A stretch of 64,000 bases of DNA from Nevskia ramosa DSM 11499 (GCF_000420645.1 NZ_ATVI01000005.1:1100357-1164356); one strand, 5' to 3'; shown: positions 24,497 through 32,963, numbered from the stretch's first letter. Notes: generated from the sequence alone by a model not told the origin. Program-made: numbers and translations.

Positions 24497-24997
24497 ATGG
24501 CCGCAATCACCCTGCAGGGCAACCCGTTCTCGACCAATGGCGAACTGCCGAAGCCCGGCAGCGATGCGCCCGGTTTCCGCCTGGTCGGCGGCGATCTTAA
24601 GGACGTCACGCTGCATGACTTCGCCGGCAAGAAGAAGGTGCTGAACATCTTCCCGTCGGTGGACACGCCGACCTGCGCAATGTCGGTGCGCAAGTTCAAC
24701 GAGAAGGCCGCGGGCTTGAGCGACACCGTGGTGCTGTGCATCTCGGCCGATCTGCCGTTCGCGCAGAAGCGCTTCTGCGGCGCCGAAGGCATCAGCAATG
24801 TCGTCAACCTGTCGCTGATGCGTGGCCGCGGCTTTGCCACCGAGTACGGCCTGAACATCGAGAACGGCCCACTGGCCGGTCTGACCGCACGCGCCGTGGT
24901 GGTGCTCGACGCCAACAACAAGGTGCTGCACAGCGAACTGGTCAGCGAGATCGCCCACGAGCCGAACTACGACGCTGCTCTGAAGGCACTGGCCTGA
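24497..24997 (+). CDS. tpx: Thiol peroxidase, atypical 2-Cys peroxiredoxin
   Basis: This 166-aa peroxiredoxin reduces peroxides, especially organic ones, using thioredoxin. The peroxidatic cysteine is in [16 protein letters not shown] (about residue 61) and the resolving cysteine in [11 protein letters not shown] (about residue 95), the spacing of Tpx. The start of the fold ([17 protein letters not shown]) is typical. It has a good AGGAG ribosome site upstream. It sits between gcvPA and gcvPB on the same strand with a 42-bp gap after gcvPA, so it may be cotranscribed with the riboswitch-controlled genes. Confidence 0.96.
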   Translation: MAAITLQGNPFSTNGELPKPGSDAPGFRLVGGDLKDVTLHDFAGKKKVLNIFPSVDTPTCAMSVRKFNEKAAGLSDTVVLCISADLPFAQKRFCGAEGISNVVNLSLMRGRGFATEYGLNIENGPLAGLTARAVVVLDANNKVLHSELVSEIAHEPNYDAALKALA

Positions 24998-25008
24998 GGC
25001 GCAGCTGT

Positions 25009-25380
25009 ATGACGCTCCGGCATCGCGGGCTGGCGCTGCTGCTGGCCGTCATTTTGGCCGGCTGTGGCGGCGGCGGCACAGCGGTGCCGGCGCCGGAATT
25101 CGTCGGTGACTGGAGCGCGCCAGGCGTCAATCTGAGCCTGAGCGCCGATGGCCAGATCGCCTGGCGCAAGGTCGATGAAGACGGCTCGTCGCACAGCGTC
25201 ATCGCGCCGTTGAGTTCGTTCTCGACGAAGAAATTCTCGGCCGGCTTCTGGCTGTTCTCGTCGAGCTTCCACGTCGACAAGCCGCCGGTCCGCGATGGCG
25301 CCGTCTGGCGGATGACGGTCGATGGCGTCGAGCTGATTCGTCTGGACGATGACGGCGCCGTGCCGAAGGACGAAGTCTGA
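25009..25380 (+). CDS. Small lipoprotein of unknown function
   Basis: This 123-aa protein starts [20 protein letters not shown], a lipoprotein signal with lipobox LAGC at about residues 16-19, followed by a short Gly linker. The mature part is beta-rich, with [25 protein letters not shown] resembling the start of small lipocalin-like domains (a GxW motif), though this is not enough for a family call. The start ATG at 25009 was picked for the signal peptide and lies 11 bp after tpx. No neighbour points to a role, and it may be carried with tpx. Function is unknown. Confidence 0.75.
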   Translation: MTLRHRGLALLLAVILAGCGGGGTAVPAPEFVGDWSAPGVNLSLSADGQIAWRKVDEDGSSHSVIAPLSSFSTKKFSAGFWLFSSSFHVDKPPVRDGAVWRMTVDGVELIRLDDDGAVPKDEV

Positions 25381-25438
25381 AGCTGCACGGCTGCAACTGA
25401 ATCACAACGCTGAACCGAACACGCCTCAGAGATCGATC

Positions 25439-26992
25439 ATGGCTCACGCCTCAAACGCTGCAACTGTCGCCACCGCGCTGCCGTCACCGCTGAACCCGGC
25501 CGAGCCGCTGATCTTCGAAGTGTCGCGCGCCGGCCGCGGTGCCAGCGCCCAACGGCCGATAAAAGGGGAGGGCGGCTTGCCGGAGATTCGGCTGTCTGAG
25601 AAGTTCAGACGGCAGGTCGCGCCGGGATTGCCGCAGGTGTCCGAGTTGCAGGCGGTGCGTCACTTCACGCGGCTGTCGAAGCTGAATTTCAGCATCGACA
25701 CGCACTTCTATCCGCTCGGCAGCTGCACAATGAAATACAACCCGCGCGCCTGCAACACGCTGGCGATGCTGCCGCAGTTTCTCGGCCGCCATCCGCTGGC
25801 GCCGGAAACCCACTCGCAGGGCTTCCTGGCCTGCATGTACGAGCTGCAGGAAATGCTCAAGGACGTGACCGGCATGGCCGGCGTCAGCCTGACGCCGATG
25901 GCCGGCGCGCAGGGCGAGTTCGCCGGTGTCGCGATGATCCGCGCTTACCACCGCGCCCGGAATGATCTGGCCCGCACCGAAATCCTGGTGCCGGACGCCG
26001 CCCACGGCACCAACCCGGCGACCGCGACGATGCTCGGCATGACCGTGCGTGAAATCCCGACCGATGCCGAAGGCGACGTCGATCTGGTCAAGCTCGCCGC
26101 GGTCGTCGGCCCGCAGACCGCCGGCATCATGCTGACCAATCCGAGCACCCTCGGTGTCTTCGAACGCAACATCGCCAAGATCGCCAAGCTGGTCCACGAA
26201 GCCGGCGGCCTGCTGTACTACGACGGCGCCAACCTCAACGCGATCCTCGGAGAAGTGCGCCCGGGCGACATGGGCTTCGACGTCATCCACATGAACCTGC
26301 ACAAGACCTTCTCGACGCCACACGGCGGCGGCGGGCCGGGTGCTGGTGCGGTCGGCGTGTCGCAGCGCTTGCTACCGTTCATGCCGATTCCGGTCGTCGG
26401 CAAGGCCGGCGAGGGCAGCGAGAGCCGCTATGGCTGGCTCGATGAGAAAGACCTGCCGCAAACCATCGGCCGCCTCAGCGCCTTCATGGGCAATGCCGGC
26501 GTGCTGCTGCGCGCCTACGTCTACGCACGTCTGCTCGGCCGCGAAGGCATGCACCGGGTCGCCGAGTTCGCCACCCTGAACGCCAACTACCTGCAGGCCC
26601 GGCTGCGCGATCTCGGCTTCGATCTGGCCTACCCGAAGCGCAAGGCGACGCACGAGTTCATCGTCACCCTGAAGCGGCAGAAGCAGGAGATCGATCTCAC
26701 CGCCACCGACATCGCCAAGCGCCTGCTCGACTACGGCTACCACGCGCCGACGGTTTATTTCCCGCTGCTGGTGCCGGAATGCCTGCTGATCGAGCCGACG
26801 GAGACCGAGGACAAGGAAACGCTGGACGCCTTCGTCGCCGCCCTGTGCGCGATCTGGGAAGAGGCTAAGCGCGACATCGCCTTCGTCAAGGGCGCGCCGT
26901 ACAAGATGCCGGTGCGCCGCCTCGATGACGTGCGCGCCGCGCGTCAGCTCGATATCCGCTATGTGGCCGGTACTGGCGTAGGGGCCCGCTGA
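25439..26992 (+). CDS. gcvPB: Glycine dehydrogenase (decarboxylating) subunit 2
   Basis: This 517-aa protein is the C-terminal, PLP-binding half of split glycine decarboxylase. The PLP lysine is in [19 protein letters not shown]. Other landmarks are [15 protein letters not shown], the segment around [13 protein letters not shown] and [12 protein letters not shown], then [12 protein letters not shown]. Length agrees with GcvPB. The start ATG 25439 is chosen over an in-frame start 30 codons upstream, which overlaps the lipoprotein gene. It is separated from gcvPA by tpx and a lipoprotein gene. The stop overlaps dgkA by one base. Confidence 0.96.
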   Translation: MAHASNAATVATALPSPLNPAEPLIFEVSRAGRGASAQRPIKGEGGLPEIRLSEKFRRQVAPGLPQVSELQAVRHFTRLSKLNFSIDTHFYPLGSCTMKYNPRACNTLAMLPQFLGRHPLAPETHSQGFLACMYELQEMLKDVTGMAGVSLTPMAGAQGEFAGVAMIRAYHRARNDLARTEILVPDAAHGTNPATATMLGMTVREIPTDAEGDVDLVKLAAVVGPQTAGIMLTNPSTLGVFERNIAKIAKLVHEAGGLLYYDGANLNAILGEVRPGDMGFDVIHMNLHKTFSTPHGGGGPGAGAVGVSQRLLPFMPIPVVGKAGEGSESRYGWLDEKDLPQTIGRLSAFMGNAGVLLRAYVYARLLGREGMHRVAEFATLNANYLQARLRDLGFDLAYPKRKATHEFIVTLKRQKQEIDLTATDIAKRLLDYGYHAPTVYFPLLVPECLLIEPTETEDKETLDAFVAALCAIWEEAKRDIAFVKGAPYKMPVRRLDDVRAARQLDIRYVAGTGVGAR

Positions 26993-27351
26993 TGGCCGAC
27001 GGAATCACCGGCTGGCGCCGCATCGTCCGCGCGACCAGGGTCAGCTATGTCGGCATGGGCTGGGCGGTGCGCGAGGAAGAAGCCTTCCGCATCGAGCTGA
27101 CCCTGTTCCTGCTGATGCTGCCGTTCGCGATCTGGCTCGGCGACAATGCGGTCGAGCGGATCATCCTGTTCTGGAGTCTGCTGCTGGTGCTGATCGTCGA
27201 ACTGCTGAACACCGCAGTCGAAGTGGTGGTAGATCGCATCGGCCTCGAACGTCATGTATTGTCCGGGCGCGCCAAGGATCTAGGGTCCGCGGCGGTCCAT
27301 CTCTCCCTGCTGCAGGTTCCGATCGTCTGGGGCCTGGTGCTGTTCGGCTAA
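26992..27351 (+). CDS. dgkA: Diacylglycerol kinase, prokaryotic type
   Basis: This 119-aa integral membrane kinase recycles diacylglycerol to phosphatidate. Visible hallmarks are REEEAFRIELTLFL near residue 27, the active-site ELLNTAVEVVVDRIG near 70, and the conserved SGRAKDLGSAAVHLSLL near 88. Three membrane helices match the trimeric enzyme. The start overlaps the gcvPB stop (TGATG), making it part of the same run. Length equals the family norm. Confidence 0.96.
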   Translation: MADGITGWRRIVRATRVSYVGMGWAVREEEAFRIELTLFLLMLPFAIWLGDNAVERIILFWSLLLVLIVELLNTAVEVVVDRIGLERHVLSGRAKDLGSAAVHLSLLQVPIVWGLVLFG

Positions 27352-27373
27352 CCGAAAACCTCACGAAAACATC

Positions 27374-28315
27374 ATGTCTGCACTGATTTGCGGCTCGCTC
27401 GCTTTTGACACCATCATGGTTTTCAGCGGCCGGTTCAAGAACGAGATCCTGCCGGACAAGGTCCACATCCTGAACGTCTCGTTCCTCGTGCCGGAACTGC
27501 GCCGCGAGTTCGGCGGCACCGCCGGCAACATCGCCTACAACCTGAAGCTGCTCGGCGGCGAACCGCTGCCGATGGCCACCGTCGGCAAGGACTTCGCGAG
27601 CTACAACGAGTGGCTGGACAAGCTCGGCATCAGCCGCGAATACATCAAGACCGTGCCCGAGGCCTACACCGCGCAGGCCTACATCACCACCGATCTCGAC
27701 GACAACCAGATCACCGCGTTCCACCCGGGTGCGATGAGCTTCGCCCACACCCAGGACGTACACGCCGCGATCAAGGCCGGCGCCACCATCGGCACCGTAT
27801 CGCCGGACGGCCGCGACGCGATGATCCTGCACGCCACCCAGTTCGCCGAAGCCGGCCTGCCGTTCATCTTCGATCCGGGCCAGGGCCTGCCGCTGTTCGG
27901 CGGCGATGACCTCAAGGACTTCATCGAGAAATCGACGTACGTTGCCGTCAACGACTACGAGTCGGAAATGATCATGGCCCGCACTGGCTGGTCGCTGAAG
28001 GAAATCGCCGACCGGGTCGAAGCACTGATCGTCACCCGCGGCGGCAAGGGTTCGAGCATCTACACGAAGAGCAAGACCCACGAGATTCCGACCGCATCCG
28101 CGCACTCGCTGGCCGATCCCACCGGCTGCGGCGATGCCTACCGCGGCGGCCTGCTCTACGGCCTGCTCAACGGCCTGGACTGGGACACCACCGGCAGAGT
28201 CGCCTCGCTGCTCGGCGCGATCAAGATAGAACGCCCGGGCCCGCAGAATCACAGCGCCACCCCGGAACAGTTCCGGGCCCGCTTCAAGAAGGAATTCCGC
28301 TACGACCTCGCCTGA
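27374..28315 (+). CDS. PfkB/ribokinase-family sugar or nucleoside kinase (adenosine kinase-like)
   Basis: This 313-aa kinase has the PfkB N-terminal Gly motif FGGTAGNIAYNLKLLGG and the C-terminal catalytic signature DPTGCGDAYRGGLL, where GxGD holds the anion hole and the catalytic Asp. VNDYESEMI and VTRGGKGSSIY are also typical. The combination resembles the short bacterial adenosine kinase-like proteins. Fructokinase or other nucleoside kinase activity cannot be excluded from sequence. It lies 22 bp after dgkA and ends about 57 bp before tRNA-Thr. Confidence 0.88.
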   Translation: MSALICGSLAFDTIMVFSGRFKNEILPDKVHILNVSFLVPELRREFGGTAGNIAYNLKLLGGEPLPMATVGKDFASYNEWLDKLGISREYIKTVPEAYTAQAYITTDLDDNQITAFHPGAMSFAHTQDVHAAIKAGATIGTVSPDGRDAMILHATQFAEAGLPFIFDPGQGLPLFGGDDLKDFIEKSTYVAVNDYESEMIMARTGWSLKEIADRVEALIVTRGGKGSSIYTKSKTHEIPTASAHSLADPTGCGDAYRGGLLYGLLNGLDWDTTGRVASLLGAIKIERPGPQNHSATPEQFRARFKKEFRYDLA

Positions 28316-28356
28316 TCGGTCGGAACAAAAAGCTCCCATCGCAGCAAAGACTTGCC

Positions 28357-28362
28357 TATAAT
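28357..28362 (+). promoter_or_regulatory. Probable -10 box of tRNA-Thr
   Basis: A perfect TATAAT stands 10 nt before the tRNA 5' end and is followed by a GC-rich discriminator-like stretch (CGCGGCCCGC). No convincing -35 hexamer is seen at the usual distance. Confidence 0.55.
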
Positions 28363-28372
28363 CGCGGCCCGC

Positions 28373-28450
<78 letters not shown>

Positions 28451-28460
28451 AAAATCAGTA

Positions 28461-28493
28461 ACTTAAAGGCCTGCCCGGTGCAGGCCTTTAAGT
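28461..28493. terminator. Perfect 14-bp hairpin between tRNA-Thr and integrase
   Basis: ACTTAAAGGCCTGC pairs exactly with GCAGGCCTTTAAGT around a CCGGT loop. It separates the tRNA from the convergent integrase gene and overlaps the integrase stop by one base. Diverged copies follow the att repeats at about 32275 and 33072. Confidence 0.85.
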
Positions 28494-29524
28494 TATGTAG
28501 CCAAATCGTACCCGGCAAGCTGCGGACGTAGCCCGATCTGATCTGCGAAACGGTCCACGTGCGCTCCCAGGTGACCCGGAGAGAAGTGCGCGTACCGTTT
28601 CACCATCTCGTGTGACGACCAACCGCCCAGCTCTTGAAGCGCGTACAGCGGTGTTCCTCGCTGCACATGCCACGACGCCCAGGTATGTCGCAGGTCATGC
28701 CACCTGAAGTTCTCGATGCCGGCCCGTTTTAGCGCGCCGTACCAAGCCTTCGTCCCGACCTGCCGGATCGGCTGCCCTCGATAAGTGAAGCAGTACGCGC
28801 TTCCGTTTTCGAGCTGATCTTTGAGCAGCTTCACCGCACCAAGACTTAGCGGCACCGCAATAGCCTTTCCAGCCTTCGCCTCGTCCGGGTGTATCCACGC
28901 CAAGCGCTCCGTGAGATTGACCTGCGACCACTTCAACTCGCGCACGTTGCGTTGACGCTGCCCGGTTAACAGCGAGAACCAAGCCATCGCAGCCAGATGG
29001 GGCGGCAGCTCCTGCAGCAGCCGGTTCGCCTCATCTTCGGTCAGGTAGCGCACCCGCAGCTTGGGTTCCTTCAACATCCGAACCTTGGGCGCTCGATCCA
29101 GCCACTCCCACTCATCCACCGCAATGCGCAGGACTGACCGAAGCAGCGCCAGCATCCTGTTCACCGTGGCCTCCGATACACCATCAGCTCTCCGTCGTTT
29201 CGTGAGCAGGTCCACCAAGTCCCGGTTCACGTCTTCCAGATACTTTCCGGCTAAGAACGGGTGCAGCCACCGGAAGTGCATCTTGTCGTCGTGCAGCGAG
29301 GCCTTGTGGGCCTTTTCGTCAATCCAACGGAGCACCGCTTCTTCCCATGAACGGTTCGGCTTGAGGCCTAGCCGTTCGCTATCCCACATCTGCGCCTTGA
29401 GCTTGTCGTGGTACTCCTTGGCTTTGCGGCGGTCGGAAGTGCCAGCGCTGCGCTGTATCGTGCGGCCGTTGTGGGACAGCTTGACCCACCAGTTAGGTGA
29501 GTCTTTACGTTTGTAGAGCGACAT
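28493..29524 (-). CDS. Tyrosine-type site-specific integrase
   Basis: This 343-aa phage-type integrase shows the full catalytic set: Arg in LLTGQRQRNVRELKW, His-x-x-Arg in WHDLRHTWASWH, the second His/Trp position in LGGWSSHEM and the nucleophile Tyr in VKRYAHFSP. The N-terminal arm-binding domain (MSLYKRKDSPNWWVKLSHNG) is typical of integrases from tRNA-targeted islands. A good AGGAG ribosome site precedes ATG 29524. Its 3' end lies 43 bp from the tRNA, placing it at the attL edge. It should catalyse integration into tRNA-Thr. Two decayed 3' ends of related integrases lie at 32317 and 33100. Confidence 0.95.
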   Translation of the reverse strand: MSLYKRKDSPNWWVKLSHNGRTIQRSAGTSDRRKAKEYHDKLKAQMWDSERLGLKPNRSWEEAVLRWIDEKAHKASLHDDKMHFRWLHPFLAGKYLEDVNRDLVDLLTKRRRADGVSEATVNRMLALLRSVLRIAVDEWEWLDRAPKVRMLKEPKLRVRYLTEDEANRLLQELPPHLAAMAWFSLLTGQRQRNVRELKWSQVNLTERLAWIHPDEAKAGKAIAVPLSLGAVKLLKDQLENGSAYCFTYRGQPIRQVGTKAWYGALKRAGIENFRWHDLRHTWASWHVQRGTPLYALQELGGWSSHEMVKRYAHFSPGHLGAHVDRFADQIGLRPQLAGYDLAT

Positions 29525-29724
29525 AGGGATTTCTCCTGTTGTTCGCCCTGCAACGCTCGCCGGCTAGATTGTGCACGCAGGTACGCGATCAGGTCATCCT
29601 CGATAAAGACCCAGCCGCGGCCGACTTTCGCGCCCGAAAGCTCGCCTGTAGCGGCCAGACGCCGAATCGTCGATGGATGTGCGTGCAGCAACTCGGCTGC
29701 CTGTTGCAGGGCGAGCGTCTTCAC
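29368..29724 (-). CDS. HTH excisionase-like protein (MerR/AlpA-type helix-turn-helix)
   Basis: The 118-aa frame begins with GTG at 29724 overlapping the rep stop (GTGA). Its first 60 residues are a helix-turn-helix of the excisionase/AlpA type: LALQQAAELLHAHPSTIRRL then the segment around GELSGAKVGRGWVFIEDDL, ending IAYLRAQ. That is the complete domain. The last 52 codons overlap the integrase gene in another frame and are low complexity, so the biological C-terminus may be incidental. Such proteins direct excision or control int. The operon order rep, xis, int on the minus strand supports that role. Confidence 0.75.
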   Translation of the reverse strand: MKTLALQQAAELLHAHPSTIRRLAATGELSGAKVGRGWVFIEDDLIAYLRAQSSRRALQGEQQEKSLCRSTNVKTHLTGGSSCPTTAARYSAALALPTAAKPRSTTTSSRRRCGIANG

Positions 29725-30752
29725 GGCACGGGCCGTTCTAGGTTCTTGAGGATTTCTTCCGGATAACCAGCAAGGCGCTTCGGCACCTGACCGGGCTTGA
29801 TCAGTTGCGCGATGACTGCCGCGGTATCGCCTAGCTCGACCTCGGTCATCACGTTGATGGCCTTTCCCCCCTGTGTACGGAGGTGGCGCACCATGGACTC
29901 GTAGGTGACGGTGACTTCGCGCTGAATTGTCTTCAGGCGACATTGTTCAAGCGACAAGTATTCGAAGGCAGGGTAGGCGCCCGCGAGGTACTTCCCTGGA
30001 TGCGTTACCGTTTCCCAAGGGACGATTCGGCCTTTGTTCCTTAGCTCGACTTCGATCCGCGTCCAGTTGGCAAAGAACTGCTCCGCATCGCCACCCAGTT
30101 GCTTGCCCTTCTCGTAAATGCGTGTGAGCTTCCCGGATTCTCGGCTGCCGACATACAGCGTCCGCCCCTTCTGCTTTGCGAGCCAGTCACCCGCAACGCT
30201 TGTCTGTGGCTGTCGACCGCCGACGTTGAACAGGCCTTCCTTCAGCCATCCCACTGATTTCTCAATGCTGGCGACTTCGCCTAGAAAGTCATCGTGGGCC
30301 AGATCGACCCGCGTCACCGCTGCATCTGAGGACTCACCCCAAGCCCGAACTGCATCCCAGTCGATGATGTTCCGGCAGCCATGCGCATTCAGTTCGACGT
30401 GCAGCGTCCCGCGTTGGTGTTCGCCGCCGTGAGCGAGGAGGCCGACTTCGCCGAGGTCTATGCGATGTTCATAGCCGAACCAGCCACTACTTCGGCGACG
30501 GTGCAGGTTGGGCGCTACGCTGAACACACGGTGTAGCTGATCCGTAATCCACCCTAGTTCGTCGGGGGATGGCGCTTTAACCGTGAAGGCTAACCAATCA
30601 ACGAGGGCGATGGGTCTATCTGGCTGGTCAGTTTCTCCCCGTGTTACTAGACGGGGAGATAGATGCTCGTCTGCGGTGGCGGCGGCCAGGTCGCTGCGCT
30701 CGCTCGGCCTGCCGCCTGCGCCATTACAGCTTGGAAGTTCTTCGGGTTGCAT
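29721..30752 (-). CDS. Replication initiation protein, Rep_trans family (RstA/pII-like)
   Basis: This 343-aa protein resembles the rolling-circle initiators of filamentous phages (CTX RstA) and related plasmids. Telling segments are IALVDWLAFTVK near residue 48, the segment around GGEHQRGTLHVELNAHGCRN, AVTRVDLAHDDFLGE, and the candidate nicking-tyrosine block GRTLYVGSRESGKLTRIYEK. RIEVELRNKGRIVPWE also fits. It should nick one strand at a double-strand origin. Start ATG at 30752; two perfect hairpins lie immediately upstream. It is the first gene of the rep-xis-int run. No single-strand-binding or coat gene follows. Confidence 0.85.
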   Translation of the reverse strand: MQPEELPSCNGAGGRPSERSDLAAATADEHLSPRLVTRGETDQPDRPIALVDWLAFTVKAPSPDELGWITDQLHRVFSVAPNLHRRRSSGWFGYEHRIDLGEVGLLAHGGEHQRGTLHVELNAHGCRNIIDWDAVRAWGESSDAAVTRVDLAHDDFLGEVASIEKSVGWLKEGLFNVGGRQPQTSVAGDWLAKQKGRTLYVGSRESGKLTRIYEKGKQLGGDAEQFFANWTRIEVELRNKGRIVPWETVTHPGKYLAGAYPAFEYLSLEQCRLKTIQREVTVTYESMVRHLRTQGGKAINVMTEVELGDTAAVIAQLIKPGQVPKRLAGYPEEILKNLERPVP

Positions 30753-30755
30753 AAG

Positions 30756-30821
30756 TGACTCCGGAAAATCGACGGAGTCATGCCTAGAGGCGTGACTTCA
30801 TCGGTAATGGATGGAAGTCAC
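30756..30821. repeat. Pair of perfect 8-bp hairpins before rep (origin or operator candidate)
   Basis: TGACTCCG/CGGAGTCA at 30756-30780 (9-nt loop) and GTGACTTC/GAAGTCAC at 30792-30821 (14-nt loop, with an inner ATC/GAT) start 4 nt upstream of the rep ATG. Both stems share the TGACT core. Rolling-circle double-strand origins and Rep autoregulatory sites use such stems, so either role is possible. Confidence 0.6.
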
Positions 30822-31132
30822 AAGCGAGCTGGTAGGGAGGGCTTTATACCGGCCCGCGCATAAGGCCGTTCCTACCCGCTCGGTGTATGCCTATCGGATA
30901 CCTGGCTCCCTTGGCGTTAGGGATTTACCGTTTCAGTATCCGGGCCCGAAGTGTTGCGGGGCTTTGGGTTGCGCTGCTTGAGTTTTTCGATGCTGCTTGT
31001 GCAACTCGAGCATCGCCGAAACTTAAATCTCAAGTCAAGTTTTTCGGCGGCGTCCGCGAATCGCACTGGAGTATCTAGAAGTGACTTTGCAGGTTAGGTA
31101 CCAAGCACATCGAGGTCTTCAACGATTAAAAT
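30822..31132. other. Non-coding stretch of the element
   Basis: No convincing gene is seen here. CGGATAC (30895-30901) and GTATCCG (30936-30942) form one further inverted repeat. In filamentous phages the intergenic region holds replication and packaging signals, but nothing here can be assigned beyond the repeat. Confidence 0.5.
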
Positions 31133-32056
31133 TTAACTTTCTTCGAGCTTTATAGGTTCAGCTTTCGATGTACGCTCTTTTCCTTTGGCAATCAACGCTT
31201 CGTCAAGAAAGGCGAGCCATCGAATGAAACTGACGCCCGCGCTAAGGGCTGCAGTCGCCAGTTCAATGGGCACCGAGATGGGTTCATGTGTCTGCTGACC
31301 GTGACGGTATACATGAACAGCGTTAACCCAGGAGTCGAAAGACCGTACGATCTGCGCCGAAAATCTAACCGCTATTGGATCGTCGCTATAGAGCCGGTTA
31401 ACTGCGGACGTTAACGAATTCTTTATCGCGGCGCTATTTAAGCCAGATTCCCCGGGAAACATGATCTTGGTTAAAGTCTCGGCAGCCTCGAAGATTGAGC
31501 GTGAAGCAGACTTTAAGTCTTGAGGCTGTCCTTCAAAATGTCCAAATGATTCTTCAATTGCCTTACGAACTGCCTGGTATCTAGAGCCCGACAGACCGAG
31601 GATGATTGATTGTCGCTCAGCTGAAAAATGTTCGTCTACTGAGTAATGCAAGCCGCATTTTTTATCGACCGAGTATGAAAGATTCTCTTCCTCAATAGCC
31701 CTGCTGATGAAATTGTGCCAATCCTTGAAAAGCGATCCAGACTGAGTTGTTCCGCGGCGGGTAACATCTGTCGCCAAAAATTGGCGGCCGATCAGCGTTA
31801 GCTGATCAAGGACTTCTTCAAAAGGGATGGCTTTGAAATACGAATCCCAATCAAGTGACAAATTCCGGATGGGGACCGTGTGGCCAGTTTCGATGCGTAG
31901 ATAATTTCTAAGATCACTTGCAGAGTAGTTTTCCAAGGCACTCAAGTACCCAGCGATTCTTCTCTTGAATCGATCGCTCTCCTTAATTTTCTCCGTTCTT
32001 TGCCTGTACACCTGCGTGAAAAGTTTGCCCGTGCTTGTTTGTCCGCCGTCATTCAT
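31133..32056 (-). CDS. Unknown cargo protein, possibly abortive-infection/HEPN-like
   Basis: This 307-aa protein is encoded by DNA visibly richer in A+T than its neighbours, a sign of separate origin. No firm family was recognised. The C-terminal third is helical: SIFEAAETLTKIMFPGES, then LTSAVNRLYSDDP, then SWVNAVHVYRHGQQTHEPIS, then LATAALSAGVSFIRWLAFL. It parallels the layout of Abi-C/HEPN proteins, where a helix pair carries a polar R-to-H cluster (here VYRHGQ). The N-terminal part (about 1-150) is charged with YRQRTEKIKESDRFKRRI. ATG 32056 is preferred to a TTG seven codons earlier. It is the only non-replication gene of the element, as expected for defence cargo. That role is inference. 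Confidence 0.5.
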   Translation of the reverse strand: MNDGGQTSTGKLFTQVYRQRTEKIKESDRFKRRIAGYLSALENYSASDLRNYLRIETGHTVPIRNLSLDWDSYFKAIPFEEVLDQLTLIGRQFLATDVTRRGTTQSGSLFKDWHNFISRAIEEENLSYSVDKKCGLHYSVDEHFSAERQSIILGLSGSRYQAVRKAIEESFGHFEGQPQDLKSASRSIFEAAETLTKIMFPGESGLNSAAIKNSLTSAVNRLYSDDPIAVRFSAQIVRSFDSWVNAVHVYRHGQQTHEPISVPIELATAALSAGVSFIRWLAFLDEALIAKGKERTSKAEPIKLEES

Positions 32057-32218
32057 TCGTCTATCGCCTTTAAGCAACTGTTTCGGAACAACAGCCCGCT
32101 ACTAGCGTAGCCGTTTCGTAACCATCCTTGGTTGATTCGACGTCGGGCAAACAACGTTTCCTAAGCGGCGGGCGTTGCAAAGCGTTATTTTTTCGACCAA
32201 TCAGCGAATCGAATCCCC

Positions 32219-32265
32219 TTCGTAATCAGTAGGTCGGAGGTTCGATTCCTCTTCTCGGCACCATT
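32219..32265. repeat. attR: second 47-bp copy of the tRNA-Thr 3' half
   Basis: It is identical to 28404-28450. The upstream sequence is unlike the tRNA, so this is not a tRNA gene. It marks the right end of the element and is followed by a decayed terminator and integrase end. Confidence 0.92.
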
Positions 32266-32274
32266 CAAATCGGT

Positions 32275-32352
32275 AACAAAAGGCCTGCCTCGTGCAGGCC
32301 TTTTTGTTGCGTCGCTAGAACGTACCGACAAGCTCCAACCGTAGCTCGAGGC
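32275..32352 (-). pseudogene. Terminator plus decayed 3' end of an older integrase
   Basis: The hairpin GGCCTGCCTCGTGCAGGCC with a following T-run copies the terminator beside attL. Next, 32317-32352 aligns with the last dozen codons of the intact integrase: reverse translation gives LELRLELVGTF then stop, against IGLRPQLAGYDLAT. The remainder of that gene is gone. It shows that another element once occupied the same site. Confidence 0.7.
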
Positions 32353-32436
32353 GACTTCTTTTCTGGAAGTCGTACTTCAATGATCTGCTCGTCCGCCAGT
32401 TGATTTATTGTATATACGAATATAAAGTCGACGCTG

Positions 32437-32710
32437 ATGAAAATCAGTTTCGACCCGGACAAGAATGCTCGCAATGTCGAAGCTCGCGGTATTTCTTTCG
32501 ATTGTGCGCTGGCCTTTGAGTGGGCTAGCGCGTTCCTCGTCGAGGATCCGCCGAGACTACGGCGAGCAGCGTTTTCAGGCGATCGGCTATATCGATGTAC
32601 GGCTGCACGTCCTCGTTTTCACGCCGCGTGGCAGGACGTTGCACGTCATCAGCCTGCGCAAGGCGAACTCACGCGAGGTAAAGCGATATGAAGCAGAAAT
32701 TGAACGCTGA
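32437..32710 (+). pseudogene. brnT: BrnT-like toxin gene with a single-base frameshift
   Basis: The first 37 codons (MKISFDPDKNARNVEARGIS onward to FLVED) match BrnT RNase toxins. After base 32547 the family sequence continues in the next frame: RRDYGEQRFQAIGYID, then RLHVLVFTPRGRTLHVISLR, then KANSREVKRYEAEIER, stopping at 32710. Removing one C near 32548 restores one continuous protein of about 90 residues. The toxin is therefore probably dead, unless the shift is a read error or is translated by slippage. A GTATATAC palindrome at 32410-32417 lies in the promoter region, where BrnTA complexes autoregulate. The intact antitoxin overlaps its end by 23 nt. Confidence 0.8.
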
Positions 32711-32963
32711 ACGCGTAGACCGCGATAACCCGGAATGGACGCCGAAGACTTTCGAGCGGGCCGTCCCGGCGTCGAAAATCCTGCCAACGCTGTTTGGGAA
32801 TGAGGAAGGCCAAGCGATGCTCAAGCGTCGAGGGCGTCCGAAATCGAGCGAGGCGCGCACGCTCATCTCGTTGCGCTTGCCGCCCGATACGCTCGCCCGC
32901 TGGAAGGCGACGGGGCCGGGCTGGCAGACACGCATGGCCGAGACTTTGGCAAAGGCGGTTTAG
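32688..32963 (+). CDS. brnA: BrnA-like antitoxin
   Basis: This 91-aa antitoxin neutralises BrnT and represses the operon. The N-terminal part carries DNPEWTPKTFERAVPASK, typical of BrnA, and the C-terminal part the ribbon-helix-helix-like segment TLISLRLPPDTLARWKATGP then GWQTRMAETLAKAV. Its start overlaps the toxin frame, as usual for this system. It is intact although the toxin is frameshifted, so it may persist as a free repressor or as an anti-addiction factor against BrnT elsewhere. It lies between two att scars and was probably brought by an earlier element. Confidence 0.87.
   Translation: MKQKLNAERVDRDNPEWTPKTFERAVPASKILPTLFGNEEGQAMLKRRGRPKSSEARTLISLRLPPDTLARWKATGPGWQTRMAETLAKAV

Noticed and set aside
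32219-32265. A second tRNA-Thr gene
   Set aside because: Only the 3' half from the anticodon loop is present; the acceptor 5' strand and D arm are missing.
32266-32474. Short minus-strand frame across the second terminator and brnT promoter
   Set aside because: It covers an integrase scar and repeats; no protein features.
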